In this document: positions 53,819 through 62,113 of the stretch, piece after piece | Layout of the letters: every line of letters begins with the position of its first letter | How positions within the stretch are numbered: the first letter of the stretch is position 1 | The notes under the pieces: generated by a model | Told to the model about the DNA's origin: nothing | The model's database searches: none | The model's input: only the letters and a program-made list of their open reading frames with translations | Assembly (NCBI RefSeq): GCF_019400745.1 | Contig: NZ_WJIB01000003.1 | Coordinates: forward strand, 310,001-374,000 | DNA length: 64,000 bases | Reading direction: 5' to 3' | Source of the DNA: Cohnella sp. CFH 77786 | Lineage (GTDB): Bacteria; Bacillota; Bacilli; Paenibacillales; Paenibacillaceae | Translations under genes and position numbers: made by a program

Positions 53819-54775
53819 TTGGACAGCATACGAGCAAGACTCATCTATAATCCGACCTCCGGACGGGAAGAAGTGCGGCGCAGATTGCCCGCCATCCTCC
53901 AGCGGCTGGAGCGGGGCGGCATCGAGACGTCCTGCCACGCCACCGAAGGGGAAGGCGACGCCGCGTTCGCGGCCTCCGAGGCCGTTCGGCGCGGGTTCGA
54001 CATTGTGATCTCCGCGGGCGGGGACGGTACGCTGAACGAAGTGGTCAGCGGACTGTCCGGCCATGAGCGGCGGCCATCGCTCGGGATTCTGCCGCTCGGC
54101 ACGACGAACGACTTCGCCCGCGCGCACGGCATTCCGAAGCAATGGGCGGACGCCTGCGATCTGATCGTCCGCGGCTATACTCGGCCGGTCGATGTAGGCA
54201 GAGCCGACGACAAATATTTCATCAACATCGCGGGCGGCGGTTCGCTCACGGAGCTCACCTACGAAGTGCCGAGCAAGCTGAAGACGATGGTCGGACAGCT
54301 TGCTTACTATATGAAAGGCTTGGAGAAAATCACGAGGCTGCAAGCCGTTCCCATGAAGATCATTGCGAACGGCCAGGTCGAGATCGACGAGGAACTGATG
54401 CTCTTCCTCATCGCCAACAGCAGCTCGGTAGCGGGCTTCGACAAGCTGGCGCCCGACGCCAGCACGAACGACGGCGTGTTCGACGTGCTCGCGCTGCGCA
54501 AATGCAACCTGGCGGAGTTCATTCGGATCGCCACGATGGTCATGCGCGGGGAAGTGATCAAGAACGACCCGCATTTCATTTTCTTTCAAAGCAACAATAT
54601 CCGGGTGGAGTCGGACGACCGCGTTCAGCTGAACCTGGACGGCGAATTCGGGGGTACGCTGCCTTGTACGTTCTCCATTCTTCCGTCGCATTTGAACGTG
54701 ATCATGGATGAACACGGGGAGTCCACTTACCGGCGCGGAGCAGGCATGGGCAACGTACGGGGATTGTTGCCATGA
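53819..54775 (+). CDS. dgkB: Diacylglycerol kinase family lipid kinase (DgkB-like)
   Basis: The start is TTG 53819 with AAAGAGGGG upstream. The 318-residue protein has the DAGK catalytic pattern: YNPTSGREEVRRRLP, the nucleotide loop VISAGGDGTLNEVVSGL, LPLGTTNDFARAHGIP, and the Asp of VDVGRADDKYFINIAGGGS. DgkB recycles diacylglycerol from lipoteichoic acid synthesis to phosphatidic acid. The stop overlaps the start of the following rRNA methyltransferase gene (ATGA at 54772), the same dgkB-yefA-like order as in Bacillus, so co-translation is likely. Confidence 0.9.
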   Translation: MDSIRARLIYNPTSGREEVRRRLPAILQRLERGGIETSCHATEGEGDAAFAASEAVRRGFDIVISAGGDGTLNEVVSGLSGHERRPSLGILPLGTTNDFARAHGIPKQWADACDLIVRGYTRPVDVGRADDKYFINIAGGGSLTELTYEVPSKLKTMVGQLAYYMKGLEKITRLQAVPMKIIANGQVEIDEELMLFLIANSSSVAGFDKLAPDASTNDGVFDVLALRKCNLAEFIRIATMVMRGEVIKNDPHFIFFQSNNIRVESDDRVQLNLDGEFGGTLPCTFSILPSHLNVIMDEHGESTYRRGAGMGNVRGLLP

Positions 54776-56346
54776 GCAAGGAACGGACGGTTCCGGTGGC
54801 GGTCGGACAAGCCGTGGAATGCGAAATCGTCGGATTGACGCACGAGGGTGAAGGGGTAGGCCGGTACCGGGGCTTTACCCTTTTTGTTCATGGGGCGCTC
54901 CCGGGCGAGCAGGTTCGGGCCAAGGTGATCAGCGTGGGCAAATCGTTCGGCAAGGCGCGAATGACCGGGTTGGTATTGGCCAGTCCCGATCGCAGGGCGG
55001 CGCCTTGTCCGATCTATGACGCTTGCGGCGGCTGCCAGCTGCAGCATCTGGATTACCCGGCACAGCTGCATTGGAAGCGGCGGCACGTGGTGGACAATCT
55101 TGTGAGGGTCGGCAAGTTGCCGGTGGAGGGAGAGCCGGTTGGGGGTGCGGGGAGTGTAGCCGCGGAAGGCGAGAATGACGGCGCCGATACCGCCGGGAAA
55201 GGCGGGGATCACGGGGATAGCGCAGTGAACGGCCGGGCTAACGGAGATACCGCCTGGAAAGGCGGGATTGCCGGATCTTTACGGGTTTCCGGTGCAGAGC
55301 AGCGGGCTCCGGTTCGCGTGCACCCGACCATCGGAATGCCGGATCCTTGGCGGTATCGGAACAAGGCGCAGGTACCAATCGGCCGCGGCGAAGCCGGGCT
55401 CATCGGCGGCTTCTTCGAAGAAAGCAGCCACGACATCGTGGACATGGAGGCTTGCCTGATCCAGCAGGAAGCGAACGAAGAGACCGTCCGCGCCGTGAAG
55501 GAAGCGGCCCGGACGCTTGGTATATCTGCATACGACCGGGTTTCGGGGCGCGGTTTGCTTCGGCATGTCGTCGTCCGGCATGCGGCGGCGACCGGCCAAC
55601 GGATGGTCGTGCTCGTGACGAACGGCCGGGACATCCCGCACGAGGCCGAGCTCGTGGGACTCATACGGGAGCAAGTGCCGGGAGTTGTGAGCGTGGTGCA
55701 GAACGTCAACACAACGCGCACGCCAGTCGTGTTCGGGGAAACGACCCGCACGTTGTGGGGCGAGGACGTCATCTACGACGAAATCGGCTGCATCCGCTTC
55801 GCCATTTCGGCGCGCTCCTTCTTCCAGGTCAATCCCGAGCAAACGGAGTTGCTGTACCGGAAAGCGGTGGAGTGCGCCGGCTTAACCGGCGAAGAAACGG
55901 TCGTCGATGCCTACTGCGGTATCGGCACGATCACACTGTTCCTCGCCCGCCATGCCCGGCGCGTCTACGGCGTGGAGATCGTGCCGGAAGCGATCGAGGA
56001 CGCTCGGCGGAATGCACAGCTCAACGGCATCGGCAACGTCGAGTTCGCGGTAGGCCGCGCCGAAGCCGTGCTGCCCCGCTGGCAGAAAGCCGGCGTGACG
56101 CCGGACGTCATCGTCGTCGACCCTCCGCGCAAAGGCTGCGACCCCGCGCTCATCGCGACGATGCTGGAGCTTCGGCCCGCACGCATCGTTTACGTGTCGT
56201 GCAATCCTTCGACGCTGGCGCGCGATTTGAGGCTGCTGGAGGATGGGGGATACCGCACCGTCGAGGTGCAGCCGGTGGATATGTTCCCGCATACGAGTCA
56301 TGTGGAGTGCGTAGCTATGTTGGAGAACGTTGAAACACCAAGCTGA
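54772..56346 (+). CDS. rlmCD: 23S rRNA (uracil-C5)-methyltransferase RlmCD-like, with insertion
   Basis: ATG 54772 overlaps the kinase stop. The 524-residue enzyme is longer than Bacillus YefA (about 460). Residues 10-65 are a TRAM domain (VECEIVGLTHEGEGVGRYRG). Iron-sulfur cysteines appear in CPIYDACGGCQLQHLDY with a later MEACLIQQE. The methyltransferase part has the SAM motif VDAYCGIGTITLFLARHA, the VDPPRKGCDP loop and the catalytic Cys in VSCNPSTLARDL. The extra length is a Gly/Asp/Ala-rich stretch at about residues 120-175 (GGAGSVAAEGENDGADTAGK and onward) with internal repeats, placed between the iron-sulfur and methyltransferase parts. It methylates U747/U1939-type sites of 23S rRNA. 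Confidence 0.88.
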   Translation: MSKERTVPVAVGQAVECEIVGLTHEGEGVGRYRGFTLFVHGALPGEQVRAKVISVGKSFGKARMTGLVLASPDRRAAPCPIYDACGGCQLQHLDYPAQLHWKRRHVVDNLVRVGKLPVEGEPVGGAGSVAAEGENDGADTAGKGGDHGDSAVNGRANGDTAWKGGIAGSLRVSGAEQRAPVRVHPTIGMPDPWRYRNKAQVPIGRGEAGLIGGFFEESSHDIVDMEACLIQQEANEETVRAVKEAARTLGISAYDRVSGRGLLRHVVVRHAAATGQRMVVLVTNGRDIPHEAELVGLIREQVPGVVSVVQNVNTTRTPVVFGETTRTLWGEDVIYDEIGCIRFAISARSFFQVNPEQTELLYRKAVECAGLTGEETVVDAYCGIGTITLFLARHARRVYGVEIVPEAIEDARRNAQLNGIGNVEFAVGRAEAVLPRWQKAGVTPDVIVVDPPRKGCDPALIATMLELRPARIVYVSCNPSTLARDLRLLEDGGYRTVEVQPVDMFPHTSHVECVAMLENVETPS

Positions 56347-56467
56347 GATTCCTTGTGGCTATTGAGTTTTTGGTGGTAATACAGGGTTTTTGAGTTTGTG
56401 GTACAGCACGTGAAACATGCTGTTGATGTAATTTTGATGTAAAAAAAACCAAAAGCCCAAAAGTACG

Positions 56468-56498
56468 AAGAGACACCGGGGAGCCCCGCGCGTCTCTT
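56468..56498 (+). terminator. Hairpin terminator after the rRNA methyltransferase
   Basis: AAGAGAC (56468-56474) pairs with GTCTCTT (56492-56498), with a second small GC-rich hairpin CGGGGAGCCCCG inside. The DNA becomes AT-rich from about 56350 on. Confidence 0.6.
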
Positions 56499-57071
56499 TA
56501 CTATTTATGTGCTGTTTTTCATTGTGAAAAGCAATTCGAACTTATAGGCAACCGCTTGATCTGCGTTGCTAGGAGTCATAGAGTCACAAAGAAAAAAATT
56601 AATTTAAAGAAAATATAAAGCGACAAATAACGACATAAAACGATTAATACAGACATTTTACACCCTATCCAATATTTTTCTGCCAGGTTTATAATTAGGC
56701 ACATCGATATAGTTACAAGGATAGAGATAATTCAAGCCGTTTTGTTGTGCGCACATAATGCTTGAATATTACGACCTAATAACGATATTCGTTATGGTCA
56801 GATACCACCATGATTGATCTTTTTTTGTCGTTCATTTAGCTTCATAAACATTGATTTCGGCACAATACGACAAAATAATATGATGTGACTTGGTTCAACA
56901 AATAGGAGTTCTTTTATCTATCCCAAGGACAGCTTAGTCTCCTCGGGCCACTCTCGCGCTTCGCTTGGGTTGCGCCTTCCATAGGGACAATATTATTAAG
57001 CTTTCAAGGTGCAAATCTTATGAGCAACCCCTAGATCGGGAACTGCTCTTAGCATACAAGGAGACGATACT
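56499..57071. other. 573-bp AT-rich gap at the start of the accessory island
   Basis: I see no gene here. It contains many AT tracts, a shared upstream motif at 56694, and one GC-richer patch (about 56930-56990). The last 60 bases hold the AAGGAG ribosome site of the first stalk-domain gene. Confidence 0.5.
56694..56711 (+). promoter_or_regulatory. Upstream motif shared between stalk-domain genes
   Basis: ATTAGGCACATCGATAT is matched by ATTAGGCAAATCGATAT at 62321, upstream of the third paralogue. Both are followed by a -10-like word (TATAGT here, TATAAT there). Confidence 0.45.
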
Positions 57072-58205
57072 ATGTTTAAGAAAATAATCGCAATGGCAGT
57101 AGCTGCTGCGGTAATTTTTGGCGGAATAGGGATTAACTCCGTTACGGCAGCTGCTGTAAACGAAGGTCAAATCATTTTGCCTGTCATCGTCAATGGTCAT
57201 AAAGTGAAATTTCCGGATACTGAACCTTATGTTGATGAAAACGGTCGTACGATGGTTCCTGTTCGCTTCGTCAGTGAGAAGCTGGGCGGGGAAGTAAAAT
57301 GGAATAACGAAACCAACACTGTCACCATTAAAACAGCCGGCAAGGATATCTCACTGACAATCGGCTCTAAAACCCCTACTGTTAACGGACAAACTATTGA
57401 ACTGGATACTGCGGCCGCTAAGGTCGATGGACGTACGATGGTTCCTCTTCGTTTTGTAAGCGAAGCTCTAGATTCCAAAGTAACTTGGGATGCTGGTGCT
57501 AATGCAGTACAAATTACTGATGCTACTTACCAAGCAAAAATCGATAACGGTTCTGTAAAGCTCGATGCTTGGGGTCGTGAATTGGGAATTGCTGATGATA
57601 AGTGGAACAAACTTGCTGATATGCCTTCTTACGTATACTCACTTTATTCTTATGCTGATATGAGCAATAAAGAATATGCTTCTATTGGATTCAATGGAGC
57701 AGACAAAAGCCACATTGATATGTGGGCAAGTAAAATTCGCAACTACTACCAAGCTCAATTGAATGTTGATTACCGTACTATTGACGAAGTTAGTTTTACC
57801 AAAGCTATTGTTTCAAATATGGGGCTAGATAATTACGGAACTAGTCAGGTAAAATCTGCCGTCAAACAATATATTGCATGGGTAAAGAAAAATCATATTG
57901 TAGCTAAAGGTTATGCTGATCCAGAGAACTCTTTAGTCGCTCATGGAAGAAGAGGTCCTGTGTTCTTAACTCATTTCAAATTTATGATTGTGCAAGCTTA
58001 CGATACTGCTCAAACATTCATGGACAACTATGACGTATCTCAGTCATCAGATTCTTTTAAACTGAAAACAGGTGTTTGGTACGATGGTTATTCTAGTGTG
58101 ATCATGGGTACTAACTATGCTAAAGAGCAAGAAGACCACTTTGGCTTAATTGCAAACGAAAACATGTTTGCTAAAGGCTTTTACAAATATGAAGTAGTGA
58201 TGTAA
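57072..58205 (+). CDS. Secreted stalk-domain protein, paralogue 1
   Basis: ATG 57072 follows AAGGAG. The 377-residue protein has a signal peptide (MFKKIIAMAVAAAVIFGGIG to TAAAV), then a copper-amine-oxidase-N-like stalk domain at about residues 35-155 with two half-repeats (GRTMVPVRFVSEKLGGEVKW and GRTMVPLRFVSEALDSKVTW). Residues about 160-377 form a domain I do not recognise, with words conserved in all three paralogues: KLDAWGREL, MWASKIRNYYQAQLNVDYRT, YIAWVKKNHIVAKGYADPENS, THFKFMIVQAYDTAQTFMDN and SFKLKTGVWYDGYSS. Base use is AT-richer than the region before 56 kb. Its job is unknown; the stalk suggests cell-surface or peptidoglycan association. Confidence 0.8.
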   Translation: MFKKIIAMAVAAAVIFGGIGINSVTAAAVNEGQIILPVIVNGHKVKFPDTEPYVDENGRTMVPVRFVSEKLGGEVKWNNETNTVTIKTAGKDISLTIGSKTPTVNGQTIELDTAAAKVDGRTMVPLRFVSEALDSKVTWDAGANAVQITDATYQAKIDNGSVKLDAWGRELGIADDKWNKLADMPSYVYSLYSYADMSNKEYASIGFNGADKSHIDMWASKIRNYYQAQLNVDYRTIDEVSFTKAIVSNMGLDNYGTSQVKSAVKQYIAWVKKNHIVAKGYADPENSLVAHGRRGPVFLTHFKFMIVQAYDTAQTFMDNYDVSQSSDSFKLKTGVWYDGYSSVIMGTNYAKEQEDHFGLIANENMFAKGFYKYEVVM

Positions 58206-58595
58206 TAAAGTAAGGGAGCTTGAGCTAATTCATTCAACTTGCTTGCAGATTTTGGGGGCCAAACCGTGAAAGCCAATAAAGACTTTGGCGAGTGAGATCA
58301 TTATTTGAAGTCACTTCAAATAATCCGTTTTTCTTTAACGTTGAATTGAAGCGACTGGTGATCGTATTTTTTCCGAAAGCGCGTTGTGAGGAATGGTAAG
58401 CGCAGATGCTGGTTGTTGAACCACGCTCAATGTGTTGTTGTGCAAAATACTATCATATGCCCTCTCACATCCGGAATCACCTAAATCTTGACGTTGTGGT
58501 GCTCCCTGTTTGTTGAACGAGAGGGTATGAGTCTACAGTAAAACTATCCATATTTCTAACCGATTAGGGAATAGCGCACAATTTGAGTTTGTATC
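58206..58595. other. Gap between paralogue 1 and the IS110 element
   Basis: I find no gene. It holds a perfect terminator hairpin (58300) and a widely spaced inverted repeat, CCCTCTC (58460-58466) and GAGAGGG (58519-58525), which could fold a structured RNA of about 70 bases. The latter lies just outside the inferred left end of the IS element. Confidence 0.45.
58300..58335 (+). terminator. Terminator of stalk-domain paralogue 1
   Basis: ATTATTTGAAG (58300-58310) pairs perfectly with CTTCAAATAAT (58314-58324) around TCA; CCG and a T-run follow. Confidence 0.85.
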
Positions 58596-58633
58596 CCTTA
58601 AGGAGCCATTCCTGTAATGAATGAATTCGAGGT

Positions 58634-58662
58634 TTGAATAAAAAAAGCACCTTCTGTATACT
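58634..58662 (+). promoter_or_regulatory. SigA-type promoter of the IS110 transposase
   Basis: TTGAAT (58634-58639), 17-bp spacer, TATACT (58657-58662), 51 bp before the transposase start. The TATACTGGG part is kept in the second element end at 63673. Confidence 0.7.
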
Positions 58663-58712
58663 GGGGAACGTTCCGTCCAAAGAACAAATCCCAGCGCAGG
58701 AGGCACTCTACA

Positions 58713-60008
58713 ATGAAGTATAAACACGCTAGGAAACAGAATCAACGGATTCTACAAATTACCGAATCAACTCTTGTTGTTGGAGCTGATATTGCCAAGA
58801 AAACGCATGTTGCAAGGGCGGTCGATTACCGCGGAATCGAGCTCGGCAAAGACTGCGTATTCGGCAATGATCATCACGGCCTATCGAAACTTGTAACGTG
58901 GATGAAGGAGCTTCAGCGGCGACATCACAAGACAGAGATCGTCTTGGGGATCGAGCCCACCGGACACTACTGGTTTCCATTGGCCGAATTTCTACAGCGA
59001 GAAAGCGTTAGAGTCGTCGTTGTTAACCCGCATCACGTAAGCAAGAGCAAGGAGCTTGAGGATAACTCGCCGACCAAGAACGATTACAAAGACGCCAAGG
59101 TGATCGCCGATCTGGTGCGGGGCGGGAAGTACTCCGAACCTAAATTGCCGATCAACGTTTATGCAGACCTTCGAATCCTGATGAATCTTCGAGAGAAGGT
59201 CATGGTGAACTTCGGTCAAGTCCAGCGCCGCATACAGAACTGGCTAGACCGCTTTTTTCCGGAGTATGACCAGGTGTTTAAGGACTGGGAGGGCAAGGCT
59301 TCGCTGATTACGCTGAGCGAATTCCCAACCCCGAGCGATATTGTGGCGTTAGGTGCCAGCACAATCGTGCGTCGTTGGAAGGAAGACGTAAAGCGTGCGG
59401 TCGGTCCTAAACGAGCGGCGCAATTGCTTGAAGCAGCGAAAACTTCAATCGGGCTTACGCAAGGTCTGGCAGCGGCGAAGATGGAGCTGAAGACGCTTCT
59501 CGAGCAATACGAGATGTTCGCCAAGCAGATTGAAGAGATCATGACGGAAGTAGAGCGGTTGTTAGCTCAAATTCCGGGAACGAAAGAGATGCTGACCATC
59601 CCTGGCGTTGCTATCGTGACGCTCGCCGGCTTCCTGGCTGAAGTTGGAGACCTAAGTGGCTACGACCACGGTCAGCAGATTATTCGGCTCGCTGGCTTTA
59701 ACCTCAAAGAAAATAGCTCTGGCAAGAAAAAGGGCAAATCGACGATTACAAAACGCGGCAGATCCAGGCTTCGGGCTTTGTTGTTCCGAGCGGTGCTGCC
59801 GATGGTTGCGAAGAACGCCGAATTTAAGGCATTACACCAATACTTCACGAAACGGAGTCACAACCCGCTGAAAAAGAAGCAATCCATTGTGGCACTTTGC
59901 GGGAAACTGATTCGCGTCTTATACACGCTCGGCACCAAACGCATCTCGTACCAACCTAACGACGTTCTAGGGCTGGTACGTCAAGCCCAGTTACAGATGG
60001 CAGCTTAA
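58713..60008 (+). CDS. IS110-family transposase (DEDD recombinase)
   Basis: ATG 58713 follows AGGAGGC. The 431-residue protein has the N-terminal DEDD RuvC-like domain (Asp in VVGADIAKKTHVARAVD, Glu in GIEPTGHYWFPLAEFL, two Asp in NDYKDAKVIADLVR) and the C-terminal transposase_20 part (MLTIPGVAIVTLAGFLAEVGDL, IRLAGFNLKENSSGKKKGKSTITKRGRSRLR with the conserved Ser, and LKKKQSIVALCGKLIRVLYTL). It is complete and probably active. Its GC content is higher than that of its surroundings, so it arrived separately from the island genes. Enzymes of this family can be guided by a bridge RNA encoded in a non-coding end. Confidence 0.92.
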   Translation: MKYKHARKQNQRILQITESTLVVGADIAKKTHVARAVDYRGIELGKDCVFGNDHHGLSKLVTWMKELQRRHHKTEIVLGIEPTGHYWFPLAEFLQRESVRVVVVNPHHVSKSKELEDNSPTKNDYKDAKVIADLVRGGKYSEPKLPINVYADLRILMNLREKVMVNFGQVQRRIQNWLDRFFPEYDQVFKDWEGKASLITLSEFPTPSDIVALGASTIVRRWKEDVKRAVGPKRAAQLLEAAKTSIGLTQGLAAAKMELKTLLEQYEMFAKQIEEIMTEVERLLAQIPGTKEMLTIPGVAIVTLAGFLAEVGDLSGYDHGQQIIRLAGFNLKENSSGKKKGKSTITKRGRSRLRALLFRAVLPMVAKNAEFKALHQYFTKRSHNPLKKKQSIVALCGKLIRVLYTLGTKRISYQPNDVLGLVRQAQLQMAA

Positions 60009-60300
60009 TTCAAACCATTTTCGCGTTTCTCACCAGGACTTGAAATAAACCAACGACAATTGAAGCACGGAGCAGCCGTAGATTTTATTCCATTAGGGCA
60101 ACGACCCAGTAAAGGAGCAAGAAGCGGCGTCCACACCTCGAGAGGCAGGACGAAGGAATGTAAGGGCTAAGACCCAGCGTGACATGGGAGGGTAAGCCGT
60201 CGAGGGAATGGAGTGGATATCCAGAGTGCGGTCATACGACTTATCCACAGATTGGGAATAGCATCCCAACGTCTATTCCCGCCACCGGCTTCTTCAGAAA
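60009..60300 (+). ncRNA. Candidate bridge-RNA region of the IS110 element
   Basis: The roughly 290 bases after the transposase are non-coding, purine-rich and hairpin-prone. One perfect 8-bp stem is GGGAATAG (60254-60261) with CTATTCCC (60273-60280) and an 11-base loop. In the IS1111 subgroup the bridge RNA is encoded in this right-hand end, so it is a fair place to expect one; the sequence alone does not prove it. Confidence 0.3.
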
Positions 60301-60410
60301 ATTATGTCATAGCTACATGACTTCTCCATCTCTCGTATTGGTCGATAGTTGAAAATCTAAGAACGAGTGAGAAAACGCGAGAAAACATTAAATTATAGTG
60401 GGAGGATATC

Positions 60411-60665
60411 ATGACCAAAATTGAGTTCTTAAATAAACTTGCAAACGAAAAGCCTAACATTGGTGTCTATCAAATAGAAACGGAAGTAAGTTCTGAAGCA
60501 TCATTTATACTAGGATGCTATTTTGATTCGCAAAATAAAGAATGGATCATTTATGAAACCGATGAGAGAGGATTGAAATCCATTGTATTTAGAGCTGAAG
60601 ATGAAGAAAAAGCCTACGATAAGCTTTATAAACTAGTATCAATCCAACAAAGACTTCACAATTAA
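60411..60665 (+). CDS. Small cytoplasmic protein, immunity-protein-like
   Basis: ATG 60411 lies 6 bases behind GGGAGG. The 84-residue protein has no signal peptide and is acidic, with a helix (MTKIEFLNKLANEKP), beta strands (GVYQIETEVSSEASFILGC, KEWIIYETDERGLKSIVF) and a final helix (DEEKAYDKLYKLVSIQQR). This size and layout resemble small immunity proteins found beside polymorphic toxins (Imm59-like), but I cannot confirm the family. Its stop lies 3 bp before a truncated relic of a stalk-domain gene, so it may once have been paired with that gene. Confidence 0.5.
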   Translation: MTKIEFLNKLANEKPNIGVYQIETEVSSEASFILGCYFDSQNKEWIIYETDERGLKSIVFRAEDEEKAYDKLYKLVSIQQRLHN

Positions 60666-60667
60666 TC

Positions 60668-60833
60668 GGGAATTGCTGATGATAAGTGGAGCAAACTTGC
60701 TGATCCAGCTGACGATACTGCTCAAACATTCATGGACAACTATGACGTATCTCAGTCATCAGATTCTTTTAAACTGAAAACTGGTGTCTGGTACGATGGT
60801 TATTCTAGTGTGATCATGGGTACTAACTATGCT
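60668..60833 (+). pseudogene. Truncated relic of a stalk-domain paralogue
   Basis: The sequence is nearly identical to two separate parts of paralogue 1: the region coding GIADDKWNKLAD (about 57585-57624) joined straight to the region coding DTAQTFMDNYDVSQSSDSF to MGTNYA (about 57995-58118). About 370 bp between them is lost, as are the whole N-terminal half and the end. It has no start and no ribosome site. A similar word (GCTGA) at the join hints at a short-homology deletion. Confidence 0.85.
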
Positions 60834-60964
60834 ATTATGCTCTCTGAATTTTTCCTTACATACTTAATCTCAGATTCTCTACAGAGGGGCTCATATCATT
60901 TCTTCTGATCGGCCAGTTTACTGGCTTGTTCCGTATGCCATAAACCAATAGGAGACGTGAATCA

Positions 60965-62113
60965 ATGATGAAAAAATTTGAGAAGAAAATAATCGCAATG
61001 GCAGTAGCTGCTGCGGTAATTTTTGGCGGAATAGGGATTAACTCCGTTACGGCAGCTGCTGTAAACGAAGGTCAAATCATTTTGCCTGTCATCGTCAATG
61101 GTCATAAAGTGAAATTTCCGGATACTGAACCTTATGTTGATGAAAACGGCCGTACGATGGTTCCTGTTCGCTTCGTCAGTGAGAAGCTGGGCGGGGAAGT
61201 AAAATGGAATAACGAAACCAACTCGGTCACCATTAAAACTGCCGACAAGGATATCTCACTGACAATTGGCTCCAAAACGCCTACTGTTAACGGACAGACT
61301 ATTGAACTGGATACTGCGGCTGCTAAGGTCGATGGACGGACAATGGTTCCTCTTCGCTTTGTCAGTGAAGCTCTGGACTCCAAAGTAACTTGGGATGCAG
61401 GTGCTAATGCAGTACAAATTACCGATGCTGCTTACCAAGCAAAAATCGATAACGGTTCTGTAAAGCTCGATGCCTGGGGTCGTGAGTTGGGAATTCCCGA
61501 TAGTAGGTGGAACAAACTTGTTGACATTCCTGATTATGTATATCACTTAGCGACGCCAGCTGAGTTGACTAATAAAGAGTTCTTTTCAAAGGGGCTCGAT
61601 TGGGTTAACAAAGAACACATTGATATGTGGGCGGGTAAAATTCGAAACTACTATAAAGCTCAGCTCAATATAGATTATAGAACAATTAACGAAGCAGATT
61701 TTGTCGCAAGTCTTCTGAATGAGATGGACTTAGGATCATCGTACTATAAGACGCAAGGCGTTGAAGGAATTAAGCGGTATGTTGCATGGGTAAAGAAGAA
61801 TCATGTAATAGCAAAAGGTTACGCAGATCCAGAGAACTCTTTAGTCCGTTATCTATTTGGAGCACCTATATTTAGAACTCATTTTAAGTTTATGATTGTC
61901 CAGGCCGATGATACAGCCCAAACTTTTATGGACAACTGGGAAGTCACTCACAAATCGGATTCTTTCAAGCTTAAAACAGGAGTATGGTATGACGGATACT
62001 CAGATGTCGGGATGTATACTCATTTCGGTAATAACCAAGAAGATCACTATGGAATAGCGGGTTTTGAAAACATGTTTCAGAGAGACCGGTATAAGTATGT
62101 GGAATTAAAGTAA
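60965..62113 (+). CDS. Secreted stalk-domain protein, paralogue 2
   Basis: Two adjacent ATGs (60965, 60968) follow AGGAGACG. The 382-residue protein is almost identical to paralogue 1 from the signal peptide through the stalk domain to KLDAWGRELGI (about residue 175), including at the DNA level. It then diverges: WNKLVDIPDYVYHLATPAELTN, MWAGKIRNYYKAQLNIDYRTI, YVAWVKKNHVIAKGYADPENS, THFKFMIVQADDTAQTFMDNW, SFKLKTGVWYDGYSDV. The shared words show the same unknown domain. The sharp change from near identity to moderate similarity suggests gene conversion or recombination at the N-terminal half. Confidence 0.8.
   Translation: MMKKFEKKIIAMAVAAAVIFGGIGINSVTAAAVNEGQIILPVIVNGHKVKFPDTEPYVDENGRTMVPVRFVSEKLGGEVKWNNETNSVTIKTADKDISLTIGSKTPTVNGQTIELDTAAAKVDGRTMVPLRFVSEALDSKVTWDAGANAVQITDAAYQAKIDNGSVKLDAWGRELGIPDSRWNKLVDIPDYVYHLATPAELTNKEFFSKGLDWVNKEHIDMWAGKIRNYYKAQLNIDYRTINEADFVASLLNEMDLGSSYYKTQGVEGIKRYVAWVKKNHVIAKGYADPENSLVRYLFGAPIFRTHFKFMIVQADDTAQTFMDNWEVTHKSDSFKLKTGVWYDGYSDVGMYTHFGNNQEDHYGIAGFENMFQRDRYKYVELK

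Larger units (their letters stand above)
58596..60300 (+). mobile_element. IS110-family insertion element (IS1111-like layout)
   Basis: The left boundary is taken from the similarity between 58596-58712 and 63673-63794 (conserved CATTCCT.TAATGAA, TATACTGGG, CAA.GAACA.ATCCCA and GGAGGC). The right end is uncertain. A short left flank (about 117 bp) and a long right non-coding flank (about 290 bp) fit the IS1111 subgroup. A 7-bp inverted pair CCATTCC (58606) and GGAATGG (60205) might be subterminal repeats, but this is weak. Confidence 0.6.

Noticed and set aside
56880..57060. Possible riboswitch (cyclic-di-GMP or cyclic-di-AMP type) before stalk gene 1
   Set aside because: I looked for the conserved cores of these classes and did not find them.
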